Shown: in pieces, positions 56,459-64,000 of the stretch
How the letters are laid out: every line of letters starts with the position of its first letter
Numbering within the stretch: position 1 is the stretch's first letter
Assembly (NCBI RefSeq): GCF_037120705.1
Contig: NZ_JAWLJU010000002.1
Coordinates: 1 to 64,000 of the forward strand
DNA: 64,000 nucleotides
Origin: Pseudoalteromonas sp. UG3-2
GTDB taxonomy: Bacteria > Pseudomonadota > Gammaproteobacteria > Enterobacterales > Alteromonadaceae
Direction of reading: 5' to 3'
Notes under the pieces: model-generated
The model's input: the letters and a program-made list of their open reading frames with translations, nothing else
Database searches by the model: none
What the model was told of the DNA's origin: nothing
Position numbers and translations under genes: made by a program

Positions 56459-59400
56459 TGGACGCGAAACGAACTATTATTTTGGCGCTGATCATATTGC
56501 TCTGTGCCATGCCAAGTGAAGCAACATCACAACCGTCGCTGCAAGAGCTCTTGCAGCGTATTCAAAGAGTAAAAGAAAAACTGCAAATGCGCCATTCTGG
56601 TCCTCAACAACAGCGGATCAGAGTGGGAACAGAGTTATTTCTATCCGCATATAAGGATCGTTTGTATCTTGGCGAAATAATAGCCTTAAGTGCTGAAAGA
56701 GGCGTTAAAGTAGAGCTCAAAAGCTTATTTTCAGCGCTGGGGTTTGCTATTCATCAGCAAGCAGAACATCGCTATGAGGGTTGGTTTTTTAAGCCTGAAA
56801 ATACCTTCTCACTTGATCTAGCAACAAAAACTGTTGAGGTGAAAGGCATAGAAGCCACACTTACTTCAGATGAATTGCAAATAAAAGGTGATGAAGCGTA
56901 TATCTCTGATGTCTTGGTGAACACCTTATTTGATGTGCGACTACTGAGTAATACACAAGACCTATCGGTTAATGTTGTAAGCAAAACTCCCTTAGCTATA
57001 GAAAAGCAACAACAACGTCAAGCAAGAGAAGTGATTAACTCACAACGACAGTCAGAAGCAACTTTGCCCTGGAAGCCGAGTCCATATAAAACGTTAGGCC
57101 GTCCGGTATTAGATGCTCAGCTTCGTGTTTCAGCTGACAACCATGATAATGATGTTTCCTATTCTGTTCTGGGTACTCAAGATGTACTTAACTGGCAAGC
57201 TAGTTACTTTCTTTCTGGCCGCAAAGAAGCGCTACTTGAGCACACCAAAATCACCTTAGATCAAGCCTATCCGGATGGTAAAAAGTTACCTTTTGGCACC
57301 GTCACACAGGTTTCATTAGGAGACGTTCAAGCTACACAAGTCGGTGCCAATGTATTTGCACAGCAAGGCCGTGGTGTCAGGATCACCGACAAACCGCTTA
57401 CCCGCCCCAGTAATCAGCAACGGATATTGATTTCAGGCCCCGTACAAGTGGGCTGGGATGTCGAGTTATATCGTAATGGCTTGTTAATCGCGCAACAAAA
57501 CAACATTGAAGTAGGGCGGTATGAGTTTGAAAACATTGATCTATTATATGGAGAGAATGTTTTTGAGCTGGTCATGTACGGAGGTCAAGGTCAGGTTGTC
57601 AAAGAGACAAAAACTTACTACGCGCAAAAAAATGCGATAAGAAAAGGCCAAGGGTTCTATGAGGTATCTGTTACTGAAGTAGGAAAGTCAGTAGTTGGTG
57701 ATGAACTGTATTCCTCGCAAGGTGCTAGTTGGCAGCTAAATGGGCGCTATGATTATGGTTTTACAGAAGACTTTGCGGTATATGCAGGCTATCAGCACAT
57801 CAAGGGTAAAAATACTCTTAACAATGAGAAGGCGCTGACTGCAGGATTGAGCGCCAATGTGAATAAGAGTGTGTTGTTAGATGTCGACTTAAACCACGGC
57901 GAACAGGAAGATTATCTGGCATTCAACATGAGAAGTAAGCTTTGGGGTCAACAAATCAGCTCAAGATATGAAACAAGGCGTGACAGAGAAGAAAGTGATA
58001 ACTCTAACCGTATTAATCTAAGAGTGCTAGGAGGGGTTTCACTGGCTAATATGCCTAAAATTGCTTATCGTTTTGAATATAATGCTTTGCAAAATGAACA
58101 ACAGGCGGATCGCCAGAGCTTGCAATCGCTCGTGAGTTTAGGAAATCAATGGGGGCGATTTAGTAATCAGCTCACTTGGCAGCAAATCGATGGTAATAAC
58201 TCTGATGTAGGTGGCTACTTCCGCTGGCAAAGAAGGCTTTTTGGAATATATAGCCGTTTTACTGCTCGCTATGAAATGCAGCCTAAGGCTGAGTTCAGCT
58301 CTTTGCAGGCTGAAATTAGTAAACAGCTCACTGATGATGTCGATATCAGTTTCACTCACTTTAGTAATTATCAGCAACCATATCGTTACAACAAAATGGG
58401 GCTCAGTTGGAACCACGATGATTTTAGGCTTTTTAGTGACGTTAAACATGACAGTAACGATGAGTGGAATATCAGCCTATCCAGTCAATTGAGCATTGGC
58501 ACATCACAAAGTCTCAGTGATGTTTTTATTACCTCTAAACGCTTAACTAGAGCTGGTTCGCTGATGGTAAAAGCTTTCATAGATGACAACAATAACGGCT
58601 ATCAAGATCAAGGTGAAAAGCCGCTGAAAGGGGTTGTGGTCAAGGCTCGACAAAATTATGCCAGAGCCAAAACCGACGCAAGCGGCATCGCTTTGCTCCC
58701 TTCTATGGTCAATTATAAAAAAACGGACATTGTGGTTGAGCCAGACAGTATTCCAGAACCCTTTTTGGTGCCAGCTTCTGAAGGCTTTTCTTTTACTCCT
58801 CGCCCCGGCTACGTAGAGTACGCAGAAGTTCCATTTGTAAACTCATCTGAAGTAGAGGGGATCGTTGAGTCTTCTGCGGGAGGTAAACGTAAAGAGCTGA
58901 GCTTTACCAATGTCAGTCTTTATGACAGTCAAGGAAATGAAGTAGCAAAAACGAAAACCGCATATGATGGCTTTTATTATTTCTTAGGCTTAAAGCCTGG
59001 CACATACAAAGTGGCTGTTTCAGACACAGAAAAACTTGGGCTGGCAAGCGTTGAGGAAATCCAAGTAGAGTTAAGTGCCAAAGGGGATGTGCTGTTAGAT
59101 GTCAATCATGAGCTAAAAGCATTGCAAAAGTATGAGCAGGAGTACGCAATAGCTGGCCGCTTTAAAACAATGCGGATCCTCAAAGTTTATGCTGCGATTT
59201 TAGCACAGCGTTACCCCAACATCTTAGCCTCTGGATTTAAATACGCGAAAAAGCATGATGAAAATGAATACTTACTTATTCTTGCACATGCAAAACAAGG
59301 CCGAGCGGCAAAGGTTTGCCAAGCATTGGCACCATTCAATGTTGTGTGCAATCTAGAATCACTCACTATTTATGGAAAGGATAACAATGAAACGAGTTAG
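56458..59400 (+). CDS. Usher-like outer-membrane protein with C-terminal CQ-x8-C domain
   Basis: The 980-residue protein starts at a GTG fused to the chaperone stop. After a signal peptide come a periplasmic N-terminal region (about 25-200) and a barrel with a plug-like insert (GPVQVGWDVELYRNGLLI, GRYEFENIDLLYGENVFEL), as in ushers. A Cna/SdrD-like beta domain follows (VKAFIDDNNNGYQDQGEKPL), then a last domain with C954 and C964 (CQ-x8-C). It is longer than FimD-type ushers (about 850). Its role would be to export and anchor the fibre. It overlaps the next gene by 14 bases. Confidence 0.75.
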   Translation: MDAKRTIILALIILLCAMPSEATSQPSLQELLQRIQRVKEKLQMRHSGPQQQRIRVGTELFLSAYKDRLYLGEIIALSAERGVKVELKSLFSALGFAIHQQAEHRYEGWFFKPENTFSLDLATKTVEVKGIEATLTSDELQIKGDEAYISDVLVNTLFDVRLLSNTQDLSVNVVSKTPLAIEKQQQRQAREVINSQRQSEATLPWKPSPYKTLGRPVLDAQLRVSADNHDNDVSYSVLGTQDVLNWQASYFLSGRKEALLEHTKITLDQAYPDGKKLPFGTVTQVSLGDVQATQVGANVFAQQGRGVRITDKPLTRPSNQQRILISGPVQVGWDVELYRNGLLIAQQNNIEVGRYEFENIDLLYGENVFELVMYGGQGQVVKETKTYYAQKNAIRKGQGFYEVSVTEVGKSVVGDELYSSQGASWQLNGRYDYGFTEDFAVYAGYQHIKGKNTLNNEKALTAGLSANVNKSVLLDVDLNHGEQEDYLAFNMRSKLWGQQISSRYETRRDREESDNSNRINLRVLGGVSLANMPKIAYRFEYNALQNEQQADRQSLQSLVSLGNQWGRFSNQLTWQQIDGNNSDVGGYFRWQRRLFGIYSRFTARYEMQPKAEFSSLQAEISKQLTDDVDISFTHFSNYQQPYRYNKMGLSWNHDDFRLFSDVKHDSNDEWNISLSSQLSIGTSQSLSDVFITSKRLTRAGSLMVKAFIDDNNNGYQDQGEKPLKGVVVKARQNYARAKTDASGIALLPSMVNYKKTDIVVEPDSIPEPFLVPASEGFSFTPRPGYVEYAEVPFVNSSEVEGIVESSAGGKRKELSFTNVSLYDSQGNEVAKTKTAYDGFYYFLGLKPGTYKVAVSDTEKLGLASVEEIQVELSAKGDVLLDVNHELKALQKYEQEYAIAGRFKTMRILKVYAAILAQRYPNILASGFKYAKKHDENEYLLILAHAKQGRAAKVCQALAPFNVVCNLESLTIYGKDNNETS

Positions 59401-59977
59401 TAGGCTTGCTATTGCCATGGTGACGATTGGATTAGTTGGCTGTGAAGCAACGGCAGAAAAAGCCCAGCTTAAGCCCCTAGAAATAAAAAAACAATTAGCT
59501 CTGTTGAATTCTCAGGTTGCGGAATTACAAAAAGAGGTGGCACAACTTAAAGAGGTCAAGCAACAAGTCGCGCGCTTTGAAGAGGTTCAGCAAGACTTAG
59601 ATATTATTGCTGAGCAACTTACTGAAACCCTAGTTCTAGCACAAGACGGTAGTAGTAAGGTGATAGATAATAATGGGCAAAACACTAAACCGGGCCAGGG
59701 AACACAAACGTTAAAACCTGAGTTTGCAATTCAACTGGCTTCTACGACTAACTATACAAAAGCAAAGCACACTTATAAAAAGCTAAAAAAGAAACTTCCC
59801 GCACAGTTTCAGCATAGTGAAGTTAACATTGAGCAGGTAAGAATCAAAAATACGGATTATTACCGGCTGAAACTCGGTGCATTTCAAGATAAAGCAGCGG
59901 CATTTAAAGGTTGTCAAAAGTTGAAAAATATTGGATTAAATTGCCTAGTTAGCCACTATACCAGCCATAAGCTATAA
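59387..59977 (+). CDS. Lipoprotein with coiled coil and SPOR-like domain
   Basis: From the ATG at 59387 (GGAAAGGA upstream) the 196-residue protein has a lipobox (LVGCE), a coiled coil (about 33-80) and a C-terminal SPOR-type domain (FAIQLASTTNYTKAKHTYKKL, YRLKLGAFQDKAAAF) ending with C176 and C186 in CQ-x8-C. SPOR domains bind denuded peptidoglycan. The domain is shared with the first lipoprotein and the usher end. It overlaps the usher stop, so it belongs to the same operon. Confidence 0.75.
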   Translation: MKRVSRLAIAMVTIGLVGCEATAEKAQLKPLEIKKQLALLNSQVAELQKEVAQLKEVKQQVARFEEVQQDLDIIAEQLTETLVLAQDGSSKVIDNNGQNTKPGQGTQTLKPEFAIQLASTTNYTKAKHTYKKLKKKLPAQFQHSEVNIEQVRIKNTDYYRLKLGAFQDKAAAFKGCQKLKNIGLNCLVSHYTSHKL

Positions 59978-60028
59978 CTATGGTGTGACTTTTGCATTGG
60001 ATCAAGCCAAGGTAACAATAGGCTTGGT

Positions 60029-60613
60029 ATGATGAAATTTCTAATTTGGTTTACAGTCTTATTTATGGTTGCGTGTAGCAACACCAGCACGACCTCAACC
60101 AGCAATAACACAGTAGATGCAAACACCCTTCCTAATATTGAGAGTTATGGTGCGCAGCTGGCGCAATCACTGGGACAGCATGTGAGGCCATATAAACCCA
60201 ACTCCACGGTTGCCGTGACGAGCTTTTTCAAAGCGGACGCATTGCAGCAAGTGACAACAGGGCAAGGGGCAGGGTTGAGTGTGGCACTGCAAGAGTCATT
60301 AATTACTCACCTCACTCAAATGGGAGCCGATGTTGTGGAATATCGTCTGTCTGAGTCTTTATCTTTACAAGATGCTGCCGATAACATGCTAACAAGAGAG
60401 TTAGCTAACGTGGTTCAACGCCAGAAAATTGACTTGGTAGTAGTAGGGACGATTGTAGAAACTCAAGATGCCTATCTGGTTAATGCCAGACTAGTTGGTA
60501 CCTTACACAATAAAGCCGTTTCTGCAGCAGCAGTCAGCATTCCAAAGTCGGTCATGTGGGGGACGCAAAATGTCACTCACCGTGATGGCCAGTTGATCCG
60601 AAGCCAATATTAG
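60029..60613 (+). CDS. FlgO-like outer-membrane lipoprotein, first of three
   Basis: The 194-residue lipoprotein (lipobox MVACS) carries the FlgO-type domain: YGAQLAQSLGQHV, NSTVAVTSFF, LSVALQESLITHLTQMGADVVEYR and the closing VVVGTIVETQDAYLVNARLV. FlgO in Vibrio is an outer-membrane flagellar lipoprotein. Two related genes follow directly. This one has no TPEGD-like insert and is the most divergent of the three. It may serve the adjacent surface fibre and not the flagellum. Confidence 0.75.
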   Translation: MMKFLIWFTVLFMVACSNTSTTSTSNNTVDANTLPNIESYGAQLAQSLGQHVRPYKPNSTVAVTSFFKADALQQVTTGQGAGLSVALQESLITHLTQMGADVVEYRLSESLSLQDAADNMLTRELANVVQRQKIDLVVVGTIVETQDAYLVNARLVGTLHNKAVSAAAVSIPKSVMWGTQNVTHRDGQLIRSQY

Positions 60614-60624
60614 TGGAGCAGGCA

Positions 60625-61281
60625 ATGTTTAAAAATTTAGTTAGTGTCATTTTACCGCTTACATTGATGGTCGGTTGTGCCCAAGGGAGCTTTTTCGCTG
60701 TAGAGGGGGCGCCTGAACAGCAGTCGAGAAATGGCTTTGCAAAGGATTCCATGTTTCAAAGCAACCCCAGCGGAATGAAACAGTTTTCGATTAGTCAGCA
60801 AATGGCGGGCAAAAACGTTACCCATTATGTCCAAAGCATTATGCAAGACATGGTGGCCAACATAAAACACGTGAATGAAAAAACGCCCATTGCCGTTACC
60901 AGTTTTGTTTTTTTGGATAAAGATTTTAATCAAGCGTCGTTATTGGGCAATCAATTAGCAGAGAGTTTTATTCACGAATTGCATACCTTTGGTATTCCAG
61001 TTGTGGATTTCAAAACCACGGATTACATCCGAGTGACCCCAGAAGGGGATTTCGTATTTAGTCGAGACTTCCTTGAGTTATCAGACGACCACCCATTTTT
61101 ATATGTCTTAGGTGGTACCTTGGTTAACCATCAAGGTGGTGTAATGGTAAACGCCCGTATAGTTGGTCTGCGCAGTAAGAGCGTGGTCGGTACCGCGCAA
61201 GGCTTTTTACCACAGAATATCGTAAACGCCTTAGAAGATGGTGCGGCCTATGACGGTATTTTGCTTGAGCAAGCGAATTAG
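60625..61281 (+). CDS. FlgO-like outer-membrane lipoprotein, second of three
   Basis: From the ATG at 60625 (GGAGCAGG upstream) the 218-residue lipoprotein (lipobox MVGCA) has the FlgO-type domain: HYVQSIMQDMVANI, TPIAVTSFVFLDKDF, LGNQLAESFIHEL, VVDFKTTDYIRVTPEGDFVF and LGGTLVNHQGGVMVNARIV. It shares LGNQLAES and TP(E/S)GD with the third protein, so these two are recent paralogues. Gaps of 11 and 10 bases link the three genes. Confidence 0.8.
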   Translation: MFKNLVSVILPLTLMVGCAQGSFFAVEGAPEQQSRNGFAKDSMFQSNPSGMKQFSISQQMAGKNVTHYVQSIMQDMVANIKHVNEKTPIAVTSFVFLDKDFNQASLLGNQLAESFIHELHTFGIPVVDFKTTDYIRVTPEGDFVFSRDFLELSDDHPFLYVLGGTLVNHQGGVMVNARIVGLRSKSVVGTAQGFLPQNIVNALEDGAAYDGILLEQAN

Positions 61282-61291
61282 GAGCAGAGAC

Positions 61292-61933
61292 ATGAAAAAC
61301 GCAGTTCTGTTCGCCACCACGTTAGCTCTGTTAGGTGGCTGTGAAATGACCGAACAGCAAGCTCAGCAAGGAGACAGCAAAGAGCAATCTGATATTGATG
61401 CCTTGTACGCCATGATGGCCGCACAAGAACAGCAAGCATTGGATGAGCAGTCGGCAATGACCCAGGACATGGGGTTCGTAAGCTATCGCCATCGTAAGCA
61501 GGTGGCAAATTATGCCAGCCAAATTGCGCTAGAGCTATCTGATACTATATTAGGACAGCAGCCAGAAGCGATTGCGGTTGCCAGCTTTGTAAACTTTAAT
61601 GAGTCATTACGACAAACCAATCAGTTGGGGAACCAGCTGGCAGAGTCGTTAATGCATCAAATGCAAAAGTTGGGCTACCAAGCACTGGATTTTAAAGCGT
61701 TAGGAAAAATTGAGGTGACGCCCAGTGGCGACCTGAATTTTTCTCGTAAAGCCAGCCGCCTAAAGGTAGCTCAAGCACCAAGCCATGTACTAACAGGTAC
61801 CATGATTTACCGCGCTCGCGGAGTCGAAGTGAATGCTCGACTGTTGGAGTTTGATAGCAACCTCGTGGTAGCGACTACGGCGGTGACTATTCCCTACTTT
61901 ATCTTAGATGGCCAAGCAACGGCATCGAGATAA
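61292..61933 (+). CDS. flgO: FlgO-like outer-membrane lipoprotein, third of three
   Basis: From the ATG at 61292 (TTAGGAGCAGAG) the 213-residue lipoprotein (lipobox LLGGCE) has a glutamine-rich linker and the FlgO domain (YASQIALELSDTI, AIAVASFVNFNESL, LGNQLAESLMHQM, FKALGKIEVTPSGDLNFSR, VLTGTMIYRARGVEVNARLL). Of the three it is the best candidate for flagellar FlgO because flgT and flgP lie just downstream; the name is tentative. Confidence 0.7.
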   Translation: MKNAVLFATTLALLGGCEMTEQQAQQGDSKEQSDIDALYAMMAAQEQQALDEQSAMTQDMGFVSYRHRKQVANYASQIALELSDTILGQQPEAIAVASFVNFNESLRQTNQLGNQLAESLMHQMQKLGYQALDFKALGKIEVTPSGDLNFSRKASRLKVAQAPSHVLTGTMIYRARGVEVNARLLEFDSNLVVATTAVTIPYFILDGQATASR

Positions 61934-61948
61934 CCCTAACCGCGCTGA

Positions 61949-61987
61949 GTGAGCTTTAGTTCCCTTTTGGACTGACAAAAAGCTCAC
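61949..61987 (+). terminator. Possible hairpin after the third FlgO-like gene
   Basis: GTGAGCTTT and AAAGCTCAC pair over nine bases around a 21-base loop. There is no T tail, so termination is doubtful. From here to the tRNA there is no gene. Confidence 0.3.
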
Positions 61988-62154
61988 CATTCCCTAAAGA
62001 AAAGCTTCAAAAAGTGATAGTAATCAGTATACTAGAAGCTAATAACGATTCCTTAAATGAATTGACTGTTTGCGGTAAGAAACTTGAGTGTAACAGTGGC
62101 TCCCGCAAATGGCGCAAGTATCAATACGGAACGTTATAAAGCTGCTAAGTGGAT

Positions 62155-62229
62155 GTCCCCATAGTTTAATGGATAAAACTAGGCCCTCCTAAGGCTTCGA
62201 TGTAGGTTCGATTCCTACTGGGGACGCCA
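62155..62229 (+). tRNA. tRNA-Arg (anticodon CCT)
   Basis: The 75-base sequence folds as a cloverleaf: acceptor GTCCCCA/TGGGGAC, D-stem GTTT/AAAC, anticodon stem AGGCC/GGCTT around CTCCTAA (anticodon CCT, codon AGG), T-arm GTAGG-TTCGATT-CCTAC, and an encoded CCA. It stands alone between the surface locus and flgT. Confidence 0.95.
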
Positions 62230-62233
62230 TTCT

Positions 62234-63430
62234 TCAAAGAGCAAAATCCTCCTCTTGCTCTACCTGAATTTCTACTAAGTCGTTTATTTGTACGTTGTTG
62301 AGTGGGCGTTTACTTATGTTCACCGCCACTGCATTTTGGGCGTTAACTTGTGTAACTCGAACCTTATTAATGGTCTTGATTTGGCGCATGTACTGCTTGC
62401 CGCGTGCGTTGGTAACTGGGCTGCTGTGCGCGATATTCAGTACTTGGCCATTTTCCAGTCCATGCATACGGCCAAGGTTAATAATCACTTGATCGCCGTC
62501 AACGTGCAGAATTTTACCGTTCGTTGCCAAGCAAGCCACGGCGGCATTTAAGTCTATGGTGACTTGTTCGAGTGTTAACTGGATTTCGTCGGCATAATCT
62601 GTGCGCCAGAAACGTTCGCTGTACACGTCTATTAGCTTGGTCTTTTTAAATGGCCAAACGCCTTGTGTGGCGTATTGCTTTTGCCACACACGTTCGTGCG
62701 ATAAGGCATCAAAAAGGGCAAAGTCGATTTTAAAGCTACGCAAAAACTTATCGCTCTGCCAAAATGCAAAGTCACTGTTAAGCTTATCCACACTGGAAAT
62801 ATCGCTGATCTGGGAAAGCAAGACATATTGGCTATTGGTATTGGCGGTAACGGTTTCAATTAAACGTTCGTTATAATCAAAACGCTGGCTAAAAAAGCGT
62901 TCAACATTGATGGTTTGTGCGAAGTAGGGCACTGGCTCTAAGCTGGTGCTTTGGCTATTCATGGTTTGATAGAGCTTTTTACTCACCACCTTGTGTATGT
63001 CAAAGATTTGACCCAAGGTTGCTTGGTGTTTGTTCTTTAATTGACTTTGGGTGATGGCGATTTGTTTATTGTAGGCGCTGATAGGGCACTGCTGATCCTG
63101 TGGCATAATATCAATGTGTAAGGTGACGTGCCAGCTATCACCTACCCGTGACTCCGACACCACATTGGCGCTTTGCACTTGGGCGTTGGAGCGTATCTTT
63201 AATTCATCCTGAGTCAGCACACCATCGGTGACGGTTTGTACACTGCTGACATTGGCGCCAGAAAATAACAGAGCCTGGGTAATGGCATCGTTGACAGCCT
63301 TACGTTTGGCTTTTTGCTGATCACCACTTTTGATGTCAGCAATACCTGTTACTTCAAACCACTCCGCGCTAGCGCCACTGGCGTAAGATAAACTGATGAG
63401 TGATAAGCTTAGTACAATATGCTTGTTCAT
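62234..63430 (-). CDS. flgT: Flagellar assembly protein FlgT
   Basis: FlgT builds the H-ring around the LP ring in polar flagella of Vibrio and relatives. The 398-residue protein starts at the ATG at 63430, has a signal peptide (ending SASA), an N-terminal WFEVTGIADI-type domain with a KRKAVNDAITQAL helix, a middle domain and a C-terminal domain (ILHVDGDQVIINLGRMHGLENGQVL) that resembles the FlgT C-terminal fold. It is divergent from flgP, and its 3' end lies four bases from the tRNA-Arg gene on the other strand. Confidence 0.88.
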   Translation of the reverse strand: MNKHIVLSLSLISLSYASGASAEWFEVTGIADIKSGDQQKAKRKAVNDAITQALLFSGANVSSVQTVTDGVLTQDELKIRSNAQVQSANVVSESRVGDSWHVTLHIDIMPQDQQCPISAYNKQIAITQSQLKNKHQATLGQIFDIHKVVSKKLYQTMNSQSTSLEPVPYFAQTINVERFFSQRFDYNERLIETVTANTNSQYVLLSQISDISSVDKLNSDFAFWQSDKFLRSFKIDFALFDALSHERVWQKQYATQGVWPFKKTKLIDVYSERFWRTDYADEIQLTLEQVTIDLNAAVACLATNGKILHVDGDQVIINLGRMHGLENGQVLNIAHSSPVTNARGKQYMRQIKTINKVRVTQVNAQNAVAVNISKRPLNNVQINDLVEIQVEQEEDFAL

Positions 63431-63524
63431 TTTGAGCAACCTAATTCATTAACTACCTTAATATCAGCAATACCTGTGCCAAATTTTGGCAGGATTCGTG
63501 CATATATCAACTAAGTGAACTCTT

Positions 63525-63585
63525 ATACCAGTTCGCTTAACAAGTGGCCTACTCGAGGCGAACAAGGCGTAATGCGGACTGGTAT
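63525..63585. repeat. Short MITE derivative between flgT and flgP
   Basis: Starts ATACCAGTTCGCTTAACAAG and ends TAATGCGGACTGGTAT, 61 bases. The two ends match full copies (GTGGCCTAC and GAGGCGA from the left part), and the middle 100 bases are deleted. It lies in the divergent flgT-flgP promoter region. Confidence 0.75.
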
Positions 63586-63617
63586 TGTATTTATTGATTG
63601 TAGTGGAGATGGTTAGG

Positions 63618-64000
63618 ATGAGGGTATTTAAATCACGTTACGTACTGCTTTTGGTCACCACATTCGCCTGGCTTAACGGCTGTGCCAGTATTGCAGACAA
63701 ACACATCGAGTACGAAACAATAAAACCTGATAGCTATCCGGTACTCAAAGCCGTGGGTTATGCGCCGTTAAGTGCACAACCGGGAGCGACGGATGGCGAG
63801 AAACAGTTGATGGCAATCAAGGTTTCTAAGCTTGAAGCGTATCGTGAATTAGCGGAGCAACTGTATGGACAGAAGCTGACTGCAACAACCACGGTAAAAG
63901 GGGCCATTGCGCAAAATGATGGCTTAAAGAGTCAAGTTAATGGCCTTATCAGAGGCGCGAAAGTGCTCAAAAGCTACTCAGTCGGTGATACCTATGCCAC
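63618..64000 (+). CDS. flgP: FlgP-like LPP20 lipoprotein (cut by window end)
   Basis: The ATG at 63618 follows GGAGATGGTTAGG. The visible 127 residues have a lipoprotein signal (lipobox LNGC) and the LPP20/FlgP domain (YPVLKAVGYAPLSAQ, AIKVSKLEAYRELAEQLYGQ, VNGLIRGAKVLKSYSVGDTY). FlgP is an outer-membrane lipoprotein of the flagellar H-ring in Vibrio. The reading frame is open to the window edge. It pairs with flgT and the FlgO-like genes nearby. Confidence 0.88.
   Translation, partial: MRVFKSRYVLLLVTTFAWLNGCASIADKHIEYETIKPDSYPVLKAVGYAPLSAQPGATDGEKQLMAIKVSKLEAYRELAEQLYGQKLTATTTVKGAIAQNDGLKSQVNGLIRGAKVLKSYSVGDTYA

Noticed and set aside
62155..62229. tRNA-Arg as an attachment site for an integrative island carrying the 54-62 kb locus
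   Set aside because: No integrase is adjacent and I found no repeat of the tRNA 3' end elsewhere in the window.

Overview
The window is a chromosomal stretch from a marine gammaproteobacterium of the Alteromonadales, most like Pseudoalteromonas. This rests on the housekeeping gene orders pdxB-asd-fimV-truA-accD-folC-dedD-cvpA-purF and relA-mazG-pyrG-eno, barA divergent from rlmD, rppH-ptsP-tauE-lgt-thyA, flagellar flgT/flgP genes, and many TonB, DUF5916 and substrate-binding proteins. The genus is an inference; no rRNA is present.

Layout. 1-4.7 kb: end of a membrane-anchored LuxR-type regulator, a b561-type cytochrome overlapping tail to tail with an iron-dependent alcohol dehydrogenase, a periplasmic binding protein, a lipoprotein and a small frameshifted membrane gene. 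4.7-9.2 kb: a CadC-like membrane regulator divergent from a DUF5916 outer-membrane protein, with helically phased TTCAG repeats between them. 9.4-12.7 kb: fadE with FadR-like operators, and a small membrane protein. 12.8-26.3 kb: pdxB to purF, including a 1653-residue FimV with three acidic tandem-repeat arrays. 26.3-27.9 kb: a binding-protein gene, then a block of intergenic repeats.

27.9-30.65 kb is the most notable region: an AT-rich island of two integron-type gene cassettes bounded by attC-like sites, with no integrase in view. The first holds a toxin-antitoxin-chaperone operon (MqsR toxin, MqsA antitoxin with a long C-terminal tail, SecB-like chaperone) behind a perfect AACC/GGTT palindrome. 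The second holds a DUF4062 protein. Together they look like a mobile, probably antiphage, unit.

30.8-36.1 kb: a TPR sulfotransferase and a TonB-dependent receptor, then a gene-poor stretch with palindromes and a 47-residue DUF1737 protein. 36.3-53.7 kb: barA, rlmD, relA, mazG, pyrG, eno, mutH, rppH, ptsP, a TauE/SafE permease, lgt and thyA. 54-62 kb: a nine-gene accessory surface locus: a lipoprotein, two DUF4402 pilin-like proteins, a PapD-like chaperone, an usher-like outer-membrane protein, a SPOR-type lipoprotein and three tandem FlgO-like lipoproteins. Three of these proteins (first lipoprotein, usher, second lipoprotein) end in the same CQ-x8-C domain. 62.1-64 kb: tRNA-Arg(CCT), flgT and the start of flgP.

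A MITE-like repeat family with ATACCA/TGGTAT ends is scattered between genes: three copies of about 160 bp, and four shorter or decayed copies of 32-73 bp.
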